A stretch of DNA of 18,847 bases. It comes from DAORHV01 sp964448405 (GTDB taxonomy: Bacteria; Patescibacteriota; Gracilibacteria; Peribacterales; Peribacteraceae). The notes below the pieces were generated by a model. It was not told the DNA's origin and searched no databases. It saw only the letters and a program-made list of their open reading frames with translations. Of the stretch, positions 8,121 to 15,191 are shown in pieces (the first letter of the stretch is position 1; each line of letters starts with the position of its first letter). Position numbers and translations under genes: made by a program. The stretch is from NCBI GenBank assembly GCA_964448405.1, contig CAYUVW010000023.1, positions 1 through 18,847 of the forward strand. Reading direction: 5' to 3'.

Positions 8121-9386
8121 CTACTCCATGCGTCGCCACTTTGCCATCATGATGCCGATTAAGCGCGCATACCGTTCGACGAATGCGTTTTCGAACAGCT
8201 CCAGCTTCTTTTCGGGCGTCACATACAAATTCAGACTGCCGACCATTTGAGACTGGAACGACAAAGCAATGATGAGTGCCGACGTGAAGTTGTGTTGCCT
8301 GGCCCACTGCACGGAGCGATACAGCGGCTCATGGGCGATGTCGATGACTTTAATCGGCCGCTGCTGCAGAAACGCTTTCTCGGCCAGGCTTCCGCGGAAG
8401 GTGATCTCCTGTTGGTCCAACATCTTTTCCGGTGCGCCGTAGGCGGAGAGCAATCGCAATGTGCCTTTACCAGGGTCGTAGAGGCGCAGGGTGCAGGCAT
8501 CCACGCGCGAGAGCATGATGACCGAACTGACGATGTAGTCGGACAATGTTTTCCCATCGGTACTTTCAGCCGAGAGTTCGGCAAGCTCGAACATGTAGTC
8601 CATCTGCCGGCGGATAATGCCGAACTGGTTGTAGGCATCGGACAATTTTTCGTACTTCAGCGACAGCTCTTCCTCGAACCGCACTTGTGCGGTGACGTCG
8701 CGGGCGATCATCAGATACTTCAGTCCCTGTGCATTTTTGGGCAGCACGCTCAACGTAGCCGCAATTTTTATTTTCCCGCCACCCGCATGCCGCGCATCCA
8801 GTTCCACGCGCCCTTTGCGGGTGGAGGCCAACAACACGTCGGGTTCAAGCGAGGACAGGAGTGTCGCAAGCGGCCGGGCAAGAATCTTGCCTTTCTGGTA
8901 GCCGAAGGTGTGTGTCGCGCCGCGGTTCCACGACTGAATCGTCCAATCATGTCCGATCAGAATCATCGCTTCATTGGATTGCGCGATTGCGTGATCCAAA
9001 ATCATCGCCGACTCGTGCTTTTTCTTCATCTCCCGCAAGTCGGTCATAATGCCAATGGTCCCGCCGTCCGGAAGGGGAGTTCCGCTTAAACGCACCGGAA
9101 TAATCGCCCCTTTTTTGGTCAGCAAATTCCCTTCGTAGCTGCTGCTGATGCCGCGCTTGCGATCCTTCTCGTTAATATAGCGAACTCTTTTTGCACTTTC
9201 GGGTTCCCAAAATTCGTAGGATTGCTTCCCCAGAATTTCCTTCAGGCTGTAGCCGACCAATTCGCAGAATTTCGGGTTTGCATACACGGTGCGCTCGTGT
9301 TCGTCGCCCATCCAAACACCCTCGTTCATATGCTCGACGAGCTTTTGGTACAACGTGCCGACAAATCGGTGAGAGGGTGCGTTCAT
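8121..9386 (-). CDS. PAS-PAS-GAF sensory protein without an output domain
   Basis: The protein has 421 residues and no membrane segment. The first PAS domain is about 10-120 (VYANPKFCELVGYSLKEILG, then LLTKKGAIIPVRLSG, then GIMTDLREMKK). A second PAS is about 128-238 (ILIGHDWTIQSWNRGATHTFGY...ARDVTAQ). A short coiled coil (about 236-262) leads into a GAF domain (about 262-418, with DACTLRLYDPGKGTLRLLSAYG). The chain ends right after GAF: there is no histidine kinase, GGDEF, EAL or DNA-binding domain. Its ATG overlaps the stop of the upstream (p)ppGpp synthetase gene as ATGA, so translation is probably coupled. A role as a small-molecule or redox sensor acting on a partner, perhaps the synthetase, is inferred from this coupling only. 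Confidence 0.87.
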   Translation of the reverse strand: MNAPSHRFVGTLYQKLVEHMNEGVWMGDEHERTVYANPKFCELVGYSLKEILGKQSYEFWEPESAKRVRYINEKDRKRGISSSYEGNLLTKKGAIIPVRLSGTPLPDGGTIGIMTDLREMKKKHESAMILDHAIAQSNEAMILIGHDWTIQSWNRGATHTFGYQKGKILARPLATLLSSLEPDVLLASTRKGRVELDARHAGGGKIKIAATLSVLPKNAQGLKYLMIARDVTAQVRFEEELSLKYEKLSDAYNQFGIIRRQMDYMFELAELSAESTDGKTLSDYIVSSVIMLSRVDACTLRLYDPGKGTLRLLSAYGAPEKMLDQQEITFRGSLAEKAFLQQRPIKVIDIAHEPLYRSVQWARQHNFTSALIIALSFQSQMVGSLNLYVTPEKKLELFENAFVERYARLIGIMMAKWRRME

Positions 9387-10528
9387 CGTTTACGGGCTGC
9401 TACCTTGGCACGCGGATTGCCTGTGCGCAAGAACGTTACCGTGTCGCCGTCGGCTACGGCGTAGTCCCAATCGCGTCGCTGTTGGTTCACGCGGGGCTCG
9501 GTATCGTCCAGTACACCCTTGCCGAAGGTACGCGCAACCGTGCGGACGGTCGTTCCCACCGGCAATCGCAGGAATTGTCCTTCCGCAAAGACGTAGACGT
9601 GCCGTTGGCGACCCGCGAATTTCGACAGCGATGCCACGTGCTCAAGCAGCGCCCGTTGTTCGCGCGAGAGTACGGGGCCGTCCTTCTTTTTGTACAGCCA
9701 GTGCGTCGACAAACCGACTTGGGAGAAGTCGTGCATGAATTGGGTGCGAATTTGCAGTTCCACGGGTACGTCCAAATCGGGCAGCACTTGTTTCAGCGTT
9801 GTATGCAGGCTTTGGTAGCCGTTGGGTTTGGGGATGCTGACATAATCTTTAAATCGTCCCGCAACCGGCATGAATTTGTCGTGCAAACTGTGCAGGACAT
9901 CGAAGCAGTCACGTTCATTGCCAGATGCCAAGATGATGCGAAATGCGAACAAATCGTGCATGGATGCCAGGCTGCGGTACTCTTTTTCGCGGAATTTCTT
10001 ATAGACGCTGTACGGTTCTTTGAACCGGCCGCGAATGATGCAGGGGCGCGGACGCAGTGCGTTCTTCAGTAAATTGGCAATGCGACGCAAGGTGGTGGCA
10101 GAGTCGTGTTCGTAGCGCTGCAGGTAACGTTGCACTTCGGCGTACTCCGTCGGGAAGGCCAAAGCGAAACATGCGGTATCCAACCGGCGCTTGAATTTGA
10201 ACATACCGAAGTGCTCGGCGAGCGGCGAAAGTATTCCCAGGTATTGCCTCGCCAGTATCCGCCCTTCTTTGGTGTGCAAACGCAATTCCACGTGCCGCAG
10301 AAAATGCGCGAATTGTTCGGGTGTATTGGCAAAGCGCTCAAGGAAAAAATGCGACAAGCGTTCGCGCTCCACTTGTTCGGCATTGGCAAGTCGCAGCAAG
10401 AGCGAGGCACACAGCTCGAAGCGCACGGCGCGGCCGGTCTGTTTCCCGGTCGGGGTGCTGGTACTCACATCCGTATTGTAAGTGACGTATTCCGCATCTA
10501 CAACGGTTTCAGCGGCGAATTTCGTCAT
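9383..10528 (-). CDS. RelA/SpoT-type (p)ppGpp synthetase with TGS domain, hydrolase site missing
   Basis: From the ATG at 10528 the protein has 381 residues. Remnant helices of the Rel N-terminal half (ILSPLAEHFGMFKFKRRLD) precede a complete synthetase domain: GRFKEPYSVYKK (167-178), DLFAFRII, FKDYVSIPKPNGYQSLHTT (226-244), and ELQIRT...GLSTHWLYK (257-280), which hold the usual ATP and GDP/GTP-binding residues. A TGS domain follows (about 310-370). The HD hydrolase motif (HDxxED) is absent and there is no ACT domain, so it should make but not degrade (p)ppGpp. The frame is open up to 10672, but the start at 10528 gives a 20-bp overlap with the upstream esterase gene and has AAAGG directly before ATG. 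It is the middle gene of a three-gene operon. Confidence 0.9.
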   Translation of the reverse strand: MTKFAAETVVDAEYVTYNTDVSTSTPTGKQTGRAVRFELCASLLLRLANAEQVERERLSHFFLERFANTPEQFAHFLRHVELRLHTKEGRILARQYLGILSPLAEHFGMFKFKRRLDTACFALAFPTEYAEVQRYLQRYEHDSATTLRRIANLLKNALRPRPCIIRGRFKEPYSVYKKFREKEYRSLASMHDLFAFRIILASGNERDCFDVLHSLHDKFMPVAGRFKDYVSIPKPNGYQSLHTTLKQVLPDLDVPVELQIRTQFMHDFSQVGLSTHWLYKKKDGPVLSREQRALLEHVASLSKFAGRQRHVYVFAEGQFLRLPVGTTVRTVARTFGKGVLDDTEPRVNQQRRDWDYAVADGDTVTFLRTGNPRAKVAARKR

Positions 10529-11912
10529 CCTTTCGGTACAGCTGTTGCAGGAATTCCCGCATGTACAGGGCGGTGTCGTTCGGCCAGGTGTGGGGGTAAT
10601 AGTCGCCGTGGAAATCGGTATCGATTGTGCTCGGACAGAACAAGATGTCGTTGTTGCCCGTGCAACCCGCATAGCCTTTGCAGTTCAAGTACTCCGGTCC
10701 GGGCAGCGACGGCTTGGCGTCGTCGCAGACATTGGTCACCAGCCGTTGATCCAAGACTTTTTGTGCGCCGGAAAACGGCGCCAAGTTGTCTTTGGGATTG
10801 TGAATGATCATGGCCGCAGCCGGTCCGTTGCAGGTGGTGATGACCGTGTCACCGCCGACCGTGGCCGATGCACGGACCACGTCGCCGCGCACGCAGGCGA
10901 TGGTGTTGGCAATCCAGGCGCCCAGCGAATGACCAACGACCGAGATGCGATCCATATTGATGCAGTAGTCGTCGGCCAGGGCTTCCACCATGGCATCGAA
11001 GAATTTGATGTCACGAATTTCCTGCGCCTTGTCCCCTGGGTCCGCCCAGGAAAAGCTGCCCTTGCCGTTACTGATTGCCGCGGGATATACGATGATTGCA
11101 TCGGTGATTTGACGGTCGAGCTTCATGTACTGGCGCACTTGCGCGTTGTCGTTGGTGCGTCCGTGAAATGCGAAAATCAGCGGATACGCATCGTGCGGTA
11201 CGTAGCCTGCCGGAATGGTAAGCAGGAAGCTGCGTGCCACGCCGTTCACGGTCACGGTATTGGGGGCGGTCGGTTGTGTGCGGCCGCAGCCCGGCGACAT
11301 ACGGGCAATGAAGCGGTCTTCGTCGTGGCGGAGCATGCGCCACAACACATCGGCTGCGCGCTCGCGCGTGAGCGGTTGCCATGGCAGGTAACTGCTGCGG
11401 GACAAAACGTCCAACCGATCCAGCTCTTCCACATACGGCTTGTACCATTGTTTGCCGGTACCGCGCTCTACGTCGTGACCATAGGCATTCAGGATAATCT
11501 TCACCGCTTCGGCGAAGTTCACCGGTTCATCGGCCTTAAAGCTGCCGTCCGGGTAGCCGTCCACAATTCCGCGTTGTTTGGCCGTGCAAACATACGGCGC
11601 GTACCAGGCATCCGGGTTCACATCCGAAAAACAGCGTCGCTTGCTCGGCGTAATGCCACTTTTTCCTTTGAAGACGATCTTCAGCAACTCGGCACGGTTA
11701 ATAGTCTGCTTCGGCTTGAATGTGCCGTCTTCGTAGCCACCGATAACGCCCTTGGCTTTCAGGTACTGCACCGCCTCGCGGTAGCGGTACCAACTGTTCT
11801 CCATATCCGAAAACGGCGCCGGCGTGGCAGCTTCGGCATAGGGGATTGCTGGCGCGGTACTCAGAACAAGCGAGGTCAGAATGGCCAGGGCTACGGAGCG
11901 CGTGATGGTCAC
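10509..11912 (-). CDS. S-layer-homology protein with PHB depolymerase/feruloyl esterase-like hydrolase domain
   Basis: The protein has 467 residues with a signal peptide (about 1-29, ending YAEAA). Three SLH repeats follow (about 33-85, 94-145, 153-198; GVIGGYEDGTFKP and GIVDGYPDGSFKA are diagnostic). An alpha/beta hydrolase domain of the LpqC/poly-hydroxybutyrate depolymerase type (COG3509-like) spans 220-460. Visible catalytic residues are the nucleophile in GHSLG (Ser329), His441 in the HTWP motif typical of this group, and probably Asp375. The substrate is unknown; feruloyl or acetyl esters and short polyesters are typical of the family. SLH repeats imply attachment to wall polymers at the cell surface. 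The start is GTG, chosen because it directly precedes the signal peptide and no ATG is available. It is the first gene of the operon with the (p)ppGpp synthetase and sensor. Confidence 0.9.
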   Translation of the reverse strand: MTITRSVALAILTSLVLSTAPAIPYAEAATPAPFSDMENSWYRYREAVQYLKAKGVIGGYEDGTFKPKQTINRAELLKIVFKGKSGITPSKRRCFSDVNPDAWYAPYVCTAKQRGIVDGYPDGSFKADEPVNFAEAVKIILNAYGHDVERGTGKQWYKPYVEELDRLDVLSRSSYLPWQPLTRERAADVLWRMLRHDEDRFIARMSPGCGRTQPTAPNTVTVNGVARSFLLTIPAGYVPHDAYPLIFAFHGRTNDNAQVRQYMKLDRQITDAIIVYPAAISNGKGSFSWADPGDKAQEIRDIKFFDAMVEALADDYCINMDRISVVGHSLGAWIANTIACVRGDVVRASATVGGDTVITTCNGPAAAMIIHNPKDNLAPFSGAQKVLDQRLVTNVCDDAKPSLPGPEYLNCKGYAGCTGNNDILFCPSTIDTDFHGDYYPHTWPNDTALYMREFLQQLYRKDDEIRR

Positions 11913-11918
11913 CGGATT

Positions 11919-11927
11919 ACTCTAGCA
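11919..11927 (-). promoter_or_regulatory. Extended -10 element of the esterase operon
   Basis: On the minus strand TGC-TAGAGT forms an extended -10 with four of six core matches, ending exactly 6 nt before the GTG start. The -35 position (GCTCAA) is poor. This predicts a leaderless or near-leaderless mRNA. Confidence 0.42.
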
Positions 11928-11947
11928 CTGGGATGAGTATTTTGAGC

Positions 11948-11960
11948 TTGCTGTCAGCAA
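11948..11960. promoter_or_regulatory. Perfect inverted repeat upstream of the esterase promoter, possible operator
   Basis: TTGCTG-T-CAGCAA is a perfect 6-1-6 palindrome immediately upstream of the -35 position of the minus-strand operon. It has the size of a small dimeric regulator site, but no second copy supports that. Confidence 0.3.
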
Positions 11961-12306
11961 ACCCCTGGTAGCAGGGATTCCCTAAACGCCGCGAGAACAA
12001 TTCTTCTTTCCACTTTTGCAAAGCCCATCATTGCTGCTGCCAAAGATTTCCTTTCGATTCTTCCGTCCCTTTTTGGCCGAGCGCCAAAAAGGAACCAAAA
12101 AACGCGTGCGCGCCAGCTCCCACGCACGCCTCGCTTAGGCTCGGCGGCAGACCGCCTGGCCCCCTCCGTGGCGCGCGCCCTCCTGGTGGCTTGAGTTGGC
12201 TGCTCAGAGCTTTTGCACTCGCAACATGCCTTTCGTTCTCGTTGGGTTGTTGGACACGGGGTGGAGTGTCGCGCATCGGGCCGGTGCCGTCGCGCTCCCG
12301 CCGAAA

Positions 12307-12372
12307 CAGCCCGTGAAAAAAGTCAGCCTGTTTGAGCCCGTCGCAACGGGCGAGTCCTGACTTTTAGGGCTG
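12307..12372. repeat. Large cruciform inside the repeat element
   Basis: The outer arms CAGCCC/GGGCTG enclose AAAAGTCAG/CTGACTTTT, which enclose GCCCGT-CGCA-ACGGGC. All three stems are perfect. A nested structure like this would fold strongly as RNA or single-stranded DNA. Confidence 0.75.
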
Positions 12373-12422
12373 TGAGGCGCGTGGAGCGCAGGCCAGCCGG
12401 CACGCCGCGCGACGTTTTTGCT

Positions 12423-12443
12423 CCACTTTTTTTAAAAAAGTGG
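12423..12443. terminator. Symmetrical A/T-rich palindrome at the element end, possible bidirectional terminator
   Basis: CCAC, seven T, six A, GTGG forms a near-perfect palindrome. The stem is mostly A-T, so it is a weak terminator in either direction, but it sits between divergent transcription units. Confidence 0.35.
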
Positions 12444-12483
12444 AAATGAAGAAGCTTTGTTTTCTCTAGCCTTCAGCAAACTT

Positions 12484-12509
12484 TGTAACCTTTTTCGTTC
12501 TCATCCGTA
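12484..12509 (+). promoter_or_regulatory. ECF-sigma-type promoter of the sigma factor operon
   Basis: TGTAAC (12484-12489), a 16-bp spacer and CGTA (12506-12509) match the form of ECF-dependent promoters such as those of Bacillus sigma-W and sigma-X (TGaAAC or TGTAAC, N16-17, CGTA or CGaC). It lies 39 nt before the start of an ECF sigma gene, the expected place for autoregulation. It begins 30 bp beyond the repeat element. Confidence 0.55.
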
Positions 12510-12548
12510 ATACTCTCTGTAGGACCTACCCCCTCCCTTTTCTCTTCC

Positions 12549-13112
12549 ATGGACTCGACCGAACTCGCGGCAGTCGCCGCTTGCCAGGCCGGACAGCTCT
12601 CGGAGTTCGATGTTCTGTACACCCAGCACATCGACGCCGTGTACCGATACCTGTACCGCCGCACCCTCGTCCGCGAGGTGGCAGAAGACCTCGCCAGCAG
12701 TACGTTCCTTAAGGCCATGGAGTCCATTCGCTCTTTCGACCCATCCAAAGGCAATCTGCGTGCGTGGCTGTACCGCGTCGCGCGCAACACGCTCATCGAC
12801 TTCTATCGTTCATCGCGCCCCACTGCAACCATTGAAACGGTGTGGGATCTGCCCGGCGATGAAGTCGCCACGCTTACGACCGAGCGGCACATCGAGTCCG
12901 CACTGCTCCATAAGGCGCTTGCTCAGCTCAATGCCGATCAGCGCGAAATAGTGCTTCTCCGTGTTTGGGAAGGCCTCTCCCATAAAGAGATCGCCGCACT
13001 CACCGGAAAAACCGAGGCCAACTCCAAAGTCCTGTTCTCGCGCGCCGTCGCCGAGCTGCGCACGCAGCTTCCCTCCCTATCCGTCTTCTTCCTTTTCTCC
13101 CGCTTCCTATGA
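12549..13112 (+). CDS. ECF-family RNA polymerase sigma factor
   Basis: The 187-residue protein has region 2 at about 18-90 (FDVLYTQHIDAVYRYLYRRT, DLASSTFLKAM, LRAWLYRVARNTLIDFYR), a short linker, and region 4 at about 115-172 (LAQLNADQREIVLLRVWEG, then LSHKEIAALTGKTEANSK). Length and layout are typical of ECF sigma-70 factors. Region 4 has TEANSKVLFSRA where many members have VKSR..RA. The C-terminus ends in an unusual hydrophobic tail (SVFFLFSRFL). ATG 12549 is preceded by a pyrimidine tract, not a Shine-Dalgarno. Its stop overlaps the next start as ATGA, which fits a sigma/anti-sigma pair made in fixed ratio. A self-recognised promoter is likely. Confidence 0.93.
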   Translation: MDSTELAAVAACQAGQLSEFDVLYTQHIDAVYRYLYRRTLVREVAEDLASSTFLKAMESIRSFDPSKGNLRAWLYRVARNTLIDFYRSSRPTATIETVWDLPGDEVATLTTERHIESALLHKALAQLNADQREIVLLRVWEGLSHKEIAALTGKTEANSKVLFSRAVAELRTQLPSLSVFFLFSRFL

Positions 13113-14647
13113 AAACTTCCATCAAGCAGTTTCTGGCAGATCTCTACGAGATCGATCCGTCACTGAAGTCCCGCCAGACCGAACTGATTCCGCTCCTGGA
13201 AAAACTCCTGGCGCAGGATCCGTCCCATGCTCCCGACGCCGCGTTTGTGGCCCGCTTGCGCCTGCAGCTCAATGAGCGCGCAGCCGCCCTGCAGCCGCAG
13301 CCAGCCGGTTCGTTCTGGCAGAAGTTCGCCTACGCCTTCGGCGGAGCAGTCACTGCCGCCGTCATCATTCCGGTCGCCATCATCGCCACCAACCAGCATC
13401 CGGGATCCTCGAACGCCCCGCTCTTCAGCAACAGCGTGCAGGCTACTAGCCAAAATGCTTTCGGTTCACTGAATGGAATTGCGGGTGTTTCACCTGCAGC
13501 CATCAGCGCCCGCTCCGTGGTTGGCGGAGGCATTCCTCCAGCGACGACAGAAAGTGCGATTCGCGTAGAGGCGCCGTTTGCGTACGGCGATGCAGATGCG
13601 AAAATGATCGCGCCGTGGCCCATGGTGCAGTACCAGTACGTGTTCAGCGGCGCACTCACCGGCTTGCAGCCCACCGTGGATGTCTACAAGCGTGATTCCA
13701 AGCCGCTCAAGCTTCCCATGTCCGTCATTGCCGACCGCTTGAACCTGGGCGGATTGAACCTGGGTTCGTTCGACGGCATGAACATCGACAACATCGCGTT
13801 CACCCAGCAAACCCCGTTTGGGTACCAGATGTACGTAAACCTGCGCGATGCCAGCGTGAGCATCGATGCCAACTGGGAACAGTGGCCGCAATCCAAGTGT
13901 CAGACCGACGCCTGCTGGCAGGCAGAACGCGTGAAGATCGGTGAATTGCTTTCCGACGCCGAGCTTCTGTCCATTGCCAAGACATTCGCCGCCGCGCACG
14001 GTATCGATTTGTCCATCTACGGCCAGCCCGAAGTCGACAACAGCTGGAAGCGCGAGTACGAGCGTTCCACGGACAAGGCCAACGCCTATATCCCGGACAC
14101 CCAGCGTGTTGTATACCCGCAGCTCATCGACGGTCAGGTCGTCCATGACCAGTCTGGAATCCCCGTCGGTCTCAGTATTTCGGTGAACGTGAAGCACAAG
14201 AAAGTCATGAACGTGTACGGCATCGCCGACCGCAGCTACCTGAAGTCCGGCTACAAGGGCGTCACCGACGAAGCCGCCATTCAGAAGTACGTCTCGAATA
14301 TCGATAACTATTCCATCGATCCGGCCGCCAGCAACGAAGGCTCCGCCAAAGTCGAGAAAGCCAAGGTCATTCTGGGCACGCCCGTCGTCGGTTACTCCAT
14401 GTACTACCGCTACGCGGAGAACAAGAACGAAGAGCTGTTGATTCCGTCGCTTATCTTCCCCGTCGACCATGTGGAAGGCGGCAAGGACGTCTATTACTAC
14501 CGCACCACCATCGTTGTGCCGCTGGCTCAGGACATGCTCGACGAGCAGTCCAGTGGCGGCTACCCGACTCCGTACATGATGAAGGGCGGCATGGAAGGCG
14601 ATGTCGCTGCGCCTGCAGAGGCTACGGCTCCGTCCGCGGTCCGGTAA
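13109..14647 (+). CDS. Single-pass membrane protein, probable anti-sigma factor with large extracytoplasmic domain
   Basis: The 512-residue protein has a cytoplasmic segment of about 70 residues with helices (LKSRQTELIPLLEKLL; PDAAFVARLRLQLNERA), one membrane helix (about 74-94, GGAVTAAVIIPVAIIAT) and a roughly 415-residue outer domain rich in Tyr, Asp and Val that I do not recognise. The N-terminal part lacks the HxxxCxxC zinc motif of the ZAS class. Assignment as anti-sigma rests on ATGA coupling to the sigma gene, the inside-TM-outside topology and the position. The outer domain would be the signal input. A Cys pair at 265 and 270 (SKCQTDACW) could form a disulfide. A terminator follows, closing the two-gene operon. 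Confidence 0.78.
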   Translation: MKTSIKQFLADLYEIDPSLKSRQTELIPLLEKLLAQDPSHAPDAAFVARLRLQLNERAAALQPQPAGSFWQKFAYAFGGAVTAAVIIPVAIIATNQHPGSSNAPLFSNSVQATSQNAFGSLNGIAGVSPAAISARSVVGGGIPPATTESAIRVEAPFAYGDADAKMIAPWPMVQYQYVFSGALTGLQPTVDVYKRDSKPLKLPMSVIADRLNLGGLNLGSFDGMNIDNIAFTQQTPFGYQMYVNLRDASVSIDANWEQWPQSKCQTDACWQAERVKIGELLSDAELLSIAKTFAAAHGIDLSIYGQPEVDNSWKREYERSTDKANAYIPDTQRVVYPQLIDGQVVHDQSGIPVGLSISVNVKHKKVMNVYGIADRSYLKSGYKGVTDEAAIQKYVSNIDNYSIDPAASNEGSAKVEKAKVILGTPVVGYSMYYRYAENKNEELLIPSLIFPVDHVEGGKDVYYYRTTIVVPLAQDMLDEQSSGGYPTPYMMKGGMEGDVAAPAEATAPSAVR

Positions 14648-14665
14648 TTCATTCTTCCGCACAAT

Positions 14666-14700
14666 CACACCGCTCCCACCATGCAGGGGGCGGTGTTTTT
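14666..14700 (+). terminator. Rho-independent terminator after the sigma/anti-sigma operon
   Basis: ACACCGCTCCC pairs with GGGGGCGGTGT across an 8-base loop (11 bp, one wobble), followed by a run of T. It starts 19 bp after the stop codon. Confidence 0.88.
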
Positions 14701-14709
14701 GAAGGCGGC

Positions 14710-15156
14710 TTAAAACTCCGGACTGCCCGTATCGCTCAAGCCGTGTCGCAGATCGTCGCGAGCTTTCTCCGCCAGTTCTTCGTAGCGTGCCTTGATGACG
14801 TTCAATTCATGCGGCGTCAGTTCTTCCAAATCCATCAGGGCGTTGTGACCCTTGGTTGTGCGGATCAGTTCATCCAATTTCAGGTGGATCGCCTGCGTAT
14901 CGCGGTTCTGCGTGTTTTGAATCAAGAACACCATAAGAAACGTGACGATGGTCGTGGCGGTGTTGATTACCAGTTGCCATGTGTCGCTGAACTGGAAAAT
15001 GGGTCCGGTAACAATCCAGGCGATAATGATGCTGAACGCCAGTAGAAACGCCATCGGGTGGCCGGTGAACATGGATGTCCACTTGGCGAATTGTAAGAAC
15101 AGGCTTTTGCTTTTCTTCGAATGATTGGAGAGTCCGGCCAGGTTGTTCGGTGGCAT
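14710..15156 (-). CDS. Low-affinity iron permease family protein (PF04120-like)
   Basis: From the ATG at 15156 the protein has 148 residues with two membrane helices (about 33-54 and 60-82). The central block GPIFQFSDTWQLVINTATTI, then VTFLMVFLIQNTQNRDTQAI, is characteristic of the low-affinity iron permease family. It is followed by KLDELIR and an acidic helical tail. Bacterial members are short two-helix proteins whose transport role is not well established. The frame is open to 15330, but that extension is unlike protein and overlaps the upstream gene. The start at 15156 is preceded by a CU-rich tract (TTCCCCTCTTTTACG). It lies 35 bp downstream of the DHH-like gene on the same strand, probably in one transcript. 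Confidence 0.85.
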   Translation of the reverse strand: MPPNNLAGLSNHSKKSKSLFLQFAKWTSMFTGHPMAFLLAFSIIIAWIVTGPIFQFSDTWQLVINTATTIVTFLMVFLIQNTQNRDTQAIHLKLDELIRTTKGHNALMDLEELTPHELNVIKARYEELAEKARDDLRHGLSDTGSPEF

Positions 15157-15191
15157 CGTAAAAGAGGGGAATGGCGGCAGTATACGCCTGC

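Larger units (their letters stand above)
12001..12454. repeat. Palindrome-rich intergenic repeat element with near-identical inverted ends
   Basis: The ends are TTCTTCTTTCCACTTTT (12001-12017) and the reverse complement of 12436-12453, TTCTTCATTTCCACTTTT, identical except for one inserted base. Inside are many perfect hairpins: CCTTTTTGGC/GCCAAAAAGG (12068-12092), GCGTGCG/CGCACGC (12104-12129), GGCGG/CCGCC (12143-12156), a long cruciform (12307-12372) and a terminal A/T-rich palindrome (12423-12443). The only long frame (12276-12028, minus) has low-complexity composition and no family, so I treat the element as non-coding. From memory, intergenic elements with this architecture (an AAAAAGG hairpin, an AGTCAG...CTGACTTTT stem enclosing a GC hairpin) recur in several phyla. 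This could not be checked here. It is probably a non-autonomous repeat. It fills the 600-bp gap between two divergent operons. Confidence 0.65.

Noticed and set aside
10482..11936. 484-codon plus frame opposite the esterase gene
   Set aside because: It is antisense to a gene with a signal peptide, SLH repeats and catalytic motifs, and has no recognisable domain.
12028..12276. 82-residue minus frame inside the repeat element
   Set aside because: It lies across hairpins, has biased composition and no start signal, and resembles the spurious frames such elements produce.
13490..14668. 392-codon minus frame opposite the anti-sigma candidate
   Set aside because: The plus frame is coupled to the sigma gene and has a membrane helix; the minus frame has neither.
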